Assembly: GCA_030040235.1 (NCBI GenBank)
Contig: JASHUC010000117.1
Coordinates: 1 to 32,455 of the forward strand
Reading direction: 5' to 3'
Length of the DNA stretch: 32,455 nt
Source: Gammaproteobacteria bacterium
GTDB lineage: Bacteria > Pseudomonadota > Gammaproteobacteria > Steroidobacterales > Steroidobacteraceae
In this document: positions 31,056 to 32,455 of the stretch, piece by piece
Layout: the number at the start of each line of letters is the position of its first letter
Numbering within the stretch: position 1 is the stretch's first letter
Made by a program: the position numbers and the translations under genes
The notes under the pieces: generated by a model
Seen by the model: the letters and a program-made list of their open reading frames with translations, nothing else
What the model was told of the DNA's origin: nothing
Database searches by the model: none

Positions 31056-31310
31056 TCACCGGTGATGCGCGTCGTTCCATCTGTCGGCCGCGATGATCTC
31101 CCGCTGAGCGCGCTGCAAGGCCTCGAGTGCCTTCTCGGCGTGCCCACCAAACTCGATGCCCCGGTTGGCGCCTTGGGCCTCTTGAATGTGGCGAATCGCG
31201 TTGTCAGTGGCGCCATACGCATCCCTTAGATTGGGATGATGGACTTCGTAAGCGAGGGCGATCGTGGTAACGAGAACTGCAGCCAGCGAAGCAATGAGAG
31301 TCTTTTTCAT
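31056..31310 (-). CDS. Small exported protein, SmbP-like
   Basis: The 84-residue protein has a signal peptide (KKTLIASLAAVLVTTIALA). A helical mature part has spaced histidines (YEVHHPN, IRHIQEA, GGHAEKALEALQRA, NDAHH). This resembles small periplasmic metal-binding SmbP-type helical hairpins, although the histidine count is lower. ATG 31310 was chosen for the signal peptide. It is probably co-transcribed with the gene downstream at 31039. Metal binding is inferred from composition. Confidence 0.55.
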   Translation of the reverse strand: MKKTLIASLAAVLVTTIALAYEVHHPNLRDAYGATDNAIRHIQEAQGANRGIEFGGHAEKALEALQRAQREIIAADRWNDAHHR

Positions 31311-31433
31311 GATTCCCCCTGCGATGAATGACACGGTGAATTGCCATGTCGGTGGCAGTGATGAGCATACCGAGTAATCGGACGGATGGACATTCCGGGA
31401 AACTGCTCGGCCATGACTTTGGCCCGAAAACCG

Positions 31434-31817
31434 TCAACTCTCCAAGAGTGCTCGCGCGAGAATCAAGCCAGTCCCCGTCATGAGAAGCGAGCCTGCTACA
31501 TGGGCAACAATCGCTACGCAGCTCCAGCCGTACTCCAGCCGAAAGAACAGCGTCACGGTCTCTGCCGAGAACGTCGAGAAAGTCGTGAGACCGCCGAGAA
31601 AGCCCGTAGTCACAAACAATCGTGTAGCCGGCGTAAGCCCCAGCGGTTCCGCAACGGCCATAGCGACCCCCATGATGAAGCCGCCAAGGAGATTAGCAGC
31701 GAGCGTCCCGAGTGGCAGCGTTGGAAACACGGGATTGAACAGTAGACCCAGTCCCCATCGGAGCCACGCTCCCACGGCGGCACCCGATCCAACGGCCAAC
31801 AAGCTGAGCCAAGGCAT
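31434..31817 (-). CDS. crcB: Fluoride channel CrcB/Fluc
   Basis: The protein has 127 residues from ATG 31817 (an in-frame GTG lies at 31823). It is a typical CrcB subunit: four hydrophobic helices, AVGAWLRWGLGLLFN at the first helix, TLAANLLGGFIMG in helix 2 and GFLGGLTTFSTFSAE in helix 3, which contains the Phe-box and polar track of the pore. CrcB dimers form dual-topology channels that export fluoride. AAGGAG precedes ATG 31817 by about 5 bp. It follows the DUF190 gene by 60 bp, probably in one operon. One crcB gene is present, consistent with a homodimeric channel. Confidence 0.93.
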   Translation of the reverse strand: MPWLSLLAVGSGAAVGAWLRWGLGLLFNPVFPTLPLGTLAANLLGGFIMGVAMAVAEPLGLTPATRLFVTTGFLGGLTTFSTFSAETVTLFFRLEYGWSCVAIVAHVAGSLLMTGTGLILARALLES

Positions 31818-31877
31818 TCGCACTCCTTACCGTGCGTCGTGTTCTGATATTTCGTCGAGCGCGCCAATTGGCTCGTT

Positions 31878-32231
31878 CTAGCCGGACATGACCACCGAAG
31901 ACGGGTCGACTTTATCGGGGTTCACAACCCCAAAGCGCGCCGGAATCTGTGCATAGAATAAGCGAACCTTCTCCCGGTGCAGTAGGTCGAGTAGTTTTGC
32001 AGCCTCCTCGTCCGTCACGATAAATTCCACTTCAACCGACAGCTGACCGGCGAGCTCGAAGAAGTGTGCCTCGTGCAATCTGTGATGCCGCCCGAAGCCC
32101 GCCATGGCTTTGAACGCGGAACCACCACGGATTCCGAGCTTATTGGCCTCCTCGAGCAGCCACTCCCAGACAAGACGGTGCTTGTATTTGTGATCTTCAT
32201 GGACATAAAAGCGGAAGAATGAGCCCTGCAT
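31878..32231 (-). CDS. DUF190 family protein, fluoride-locus associated
   Basis: The 117-residue protein carries the DUF190 hallmarks: FFRFYVHEDHKYKHRLVWEW, LGIRGGSAFKAMAGFGRHH, VEVEFIVTDEEAAKLLDLL and a C-terminal FYAQIPARFGVV. DUF190 proteins have a PII-like trimer fold and are frequently encoded beside crcB; their role is not established. Its ribosome site is GAGG, about 8 bp before ATG 32231. It is the first gene of the minus-strand operon and is divergent from the fluoride riboswitch. Confidence 0.9.
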   Translation of the reverse strand: MQGSFFRFYVHEDHKYKHRLVWEWLLEEANKLGIRGGSAFKAMAGFGRHHRLHEAHFFELAGQLSVEVEFIVTDEEAAKLLDLLHREKVRLFYAQIPARFGVVNPDKVDPSSVVMSG

Positions 32232-32300
32232 TTGCGGTACCTCACGTCGTTATGGACACGCTTGTGCTTCTGTACACGCCCTTGTTCCCGCTCGAGCGTG

Positions 32301-32371
32301 CAATGGTGCGCAGACATAGCATGCCCTCTGGCTCCGCTTCCACATCAGTGAGCGTTTGGATCGCACCATTG
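32301..32371. repeat. Long-range 10-bp inverted repeat in the divergent fluoride promoter region
   Basis: CAATGGTGCG (32301-32310) and CGCACCATTG (32362-32371) are exact inverse copies separated by 51 bp. The right copy overlaps the -35 box of the riboswitch promoter. The arrangement suggests paired operator sites for a regulator acting on both directions; this is inference. Confidence 0.4.
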
Positions 32372-32397
32372 ACGTTTCGAACGGTCCGGCCTATTTT
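32369..32397 (+). promoter_or_regulatory. Sigma-70 promoter for the fluoride riboswitch transcript
   Basis: TTGACG (32369-32374) and TATTTT (32392-32397) are spaced by 17 bp. The predicted start near 32404 falls exactly at the beginning of the riboswitch. Confidence 0.7.
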
Positions 32398-32403
32398 GTC
32401 CGA

Positions 32404-32450
32404 TCGGGGATGGAGTCCCCCTGAACCGCCTTTGCTGATGACTCCTACGG
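32404..32450 (+). ncRNA. Fluoride riboswitch (crcB motif), pointing out of the window
   Basis: The sequence fits the crcB-motif aptamer. GGGGA (32406-32410) pairs with TCCCC (32416-32420), and GGAGTC (32412-32417) with GACTCC (32440-32445). The strictly conserved elements are present: GATGG near the start, AACCGC (32424-32429), and GCTGATGA followed by CTCCTACGG (32434-32450). It senses fluoride and turns on resistance genes. The strand is plus, so the controlled gene begins beyond 32455 and is not crcB at 31817. The expression platform is cut off. Confidence 0.87.
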
Positions 32451-32455
32451 TGCGA

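Noticed and set aside
31434..32231. Fluoride riboswitch controlling the DUF190-crcB operon
   Set aside because: The minus-strand leader (32232-32400) lacks the crcB-motif core. The only aptamer found is on the plus strand at 32404-32450.
1..32455. CRISPR array
   Set aside because: No series of regularly spaced repeats with unique spacers was seen; the only short tandem repeat is the 10-bp unit at 25138-25168.

Overview
This is a GC-rich bacterial chromosome segment, probably from a gammaproteobacterium. The neighbourhood suggests a soil or Steroidobacter/Nevskia-like lineage: a DUF6152 secreted protein next to a large exported protein of unknown function, a YncE-type propeller, and a DUF190-crcB fluoride operon. 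The taxonomy is an inference from gene content only. Part of the window is a nested mobile region; the rest is ordinary chromosome.

Layout. (1) 1-763 is the left chromosomal flank: a higBA toxin-antitoxin operon (minus strand) with a palindromic operator, and a C-terminal fragment of a GH18 chitinase. (2) 764-7451 is a complete integrative mobilizable element of about 6.67 kb, inserted in the 3' end of tRNA-Arg(CCU) and bounded by a 22-bp direct repeat of that tRNA end. It carries a P4-type integrase, an AlpA/excisionase-like HTH protein, a MobC-like protein, a relaxase, a RelE/HigA-type toxin-antitoxin pair with a BrnA-like stub, and one cargo gene (LprI-like domain plus a propeller-like region). 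GGGGTA motifs cluster at both ends, and a candidate oriT hairpin lies ahead of the transfer genes. (3) 7431-7503 is the tRNA. The insertion has replaced its encoded CCA end, which survives at the left junction. (4) 7582-21039 is a tightly packed minus-strand conjugation operon: an unknown exported protein, virB2-virB11, a small membrane protein, a virD4-type coupling protein, a MOBQ relaxase and a DUF5710 protein. No integrase for it is visible. (5) 21167-32455 is chromosomal: DUF1614 membrane protein; secreted protein plus DUF6152 protein; an ACP-ketosynthase pair; aldehyde dehydrogenase, propeller and MFS genes; GST; two further exported proteins; crcB and DUF190.

How the parts fit. The small element has a relaxase but no coupling protein or mating channel, and a full VirB/D4 system lies directly beside it, so local hitch-hiking is plausible. 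At the right edge a fluoride riboswitch with a good promoter points rightwards out of the window, divergent from the DUF190-crcB operon. The fluoride locus is therefore probably larger than what is shown, with its riboswitch-controlled gene beyond 32455.

The candidates least explained by known families are the four-cysteine exported protein heading the T4SS operon, the membrane/coiled-coil protein between virB11 and virD4, the three-gene toxin-antitoxin operon, and the tandem 10-bp repeats ahead of the ACP gene.
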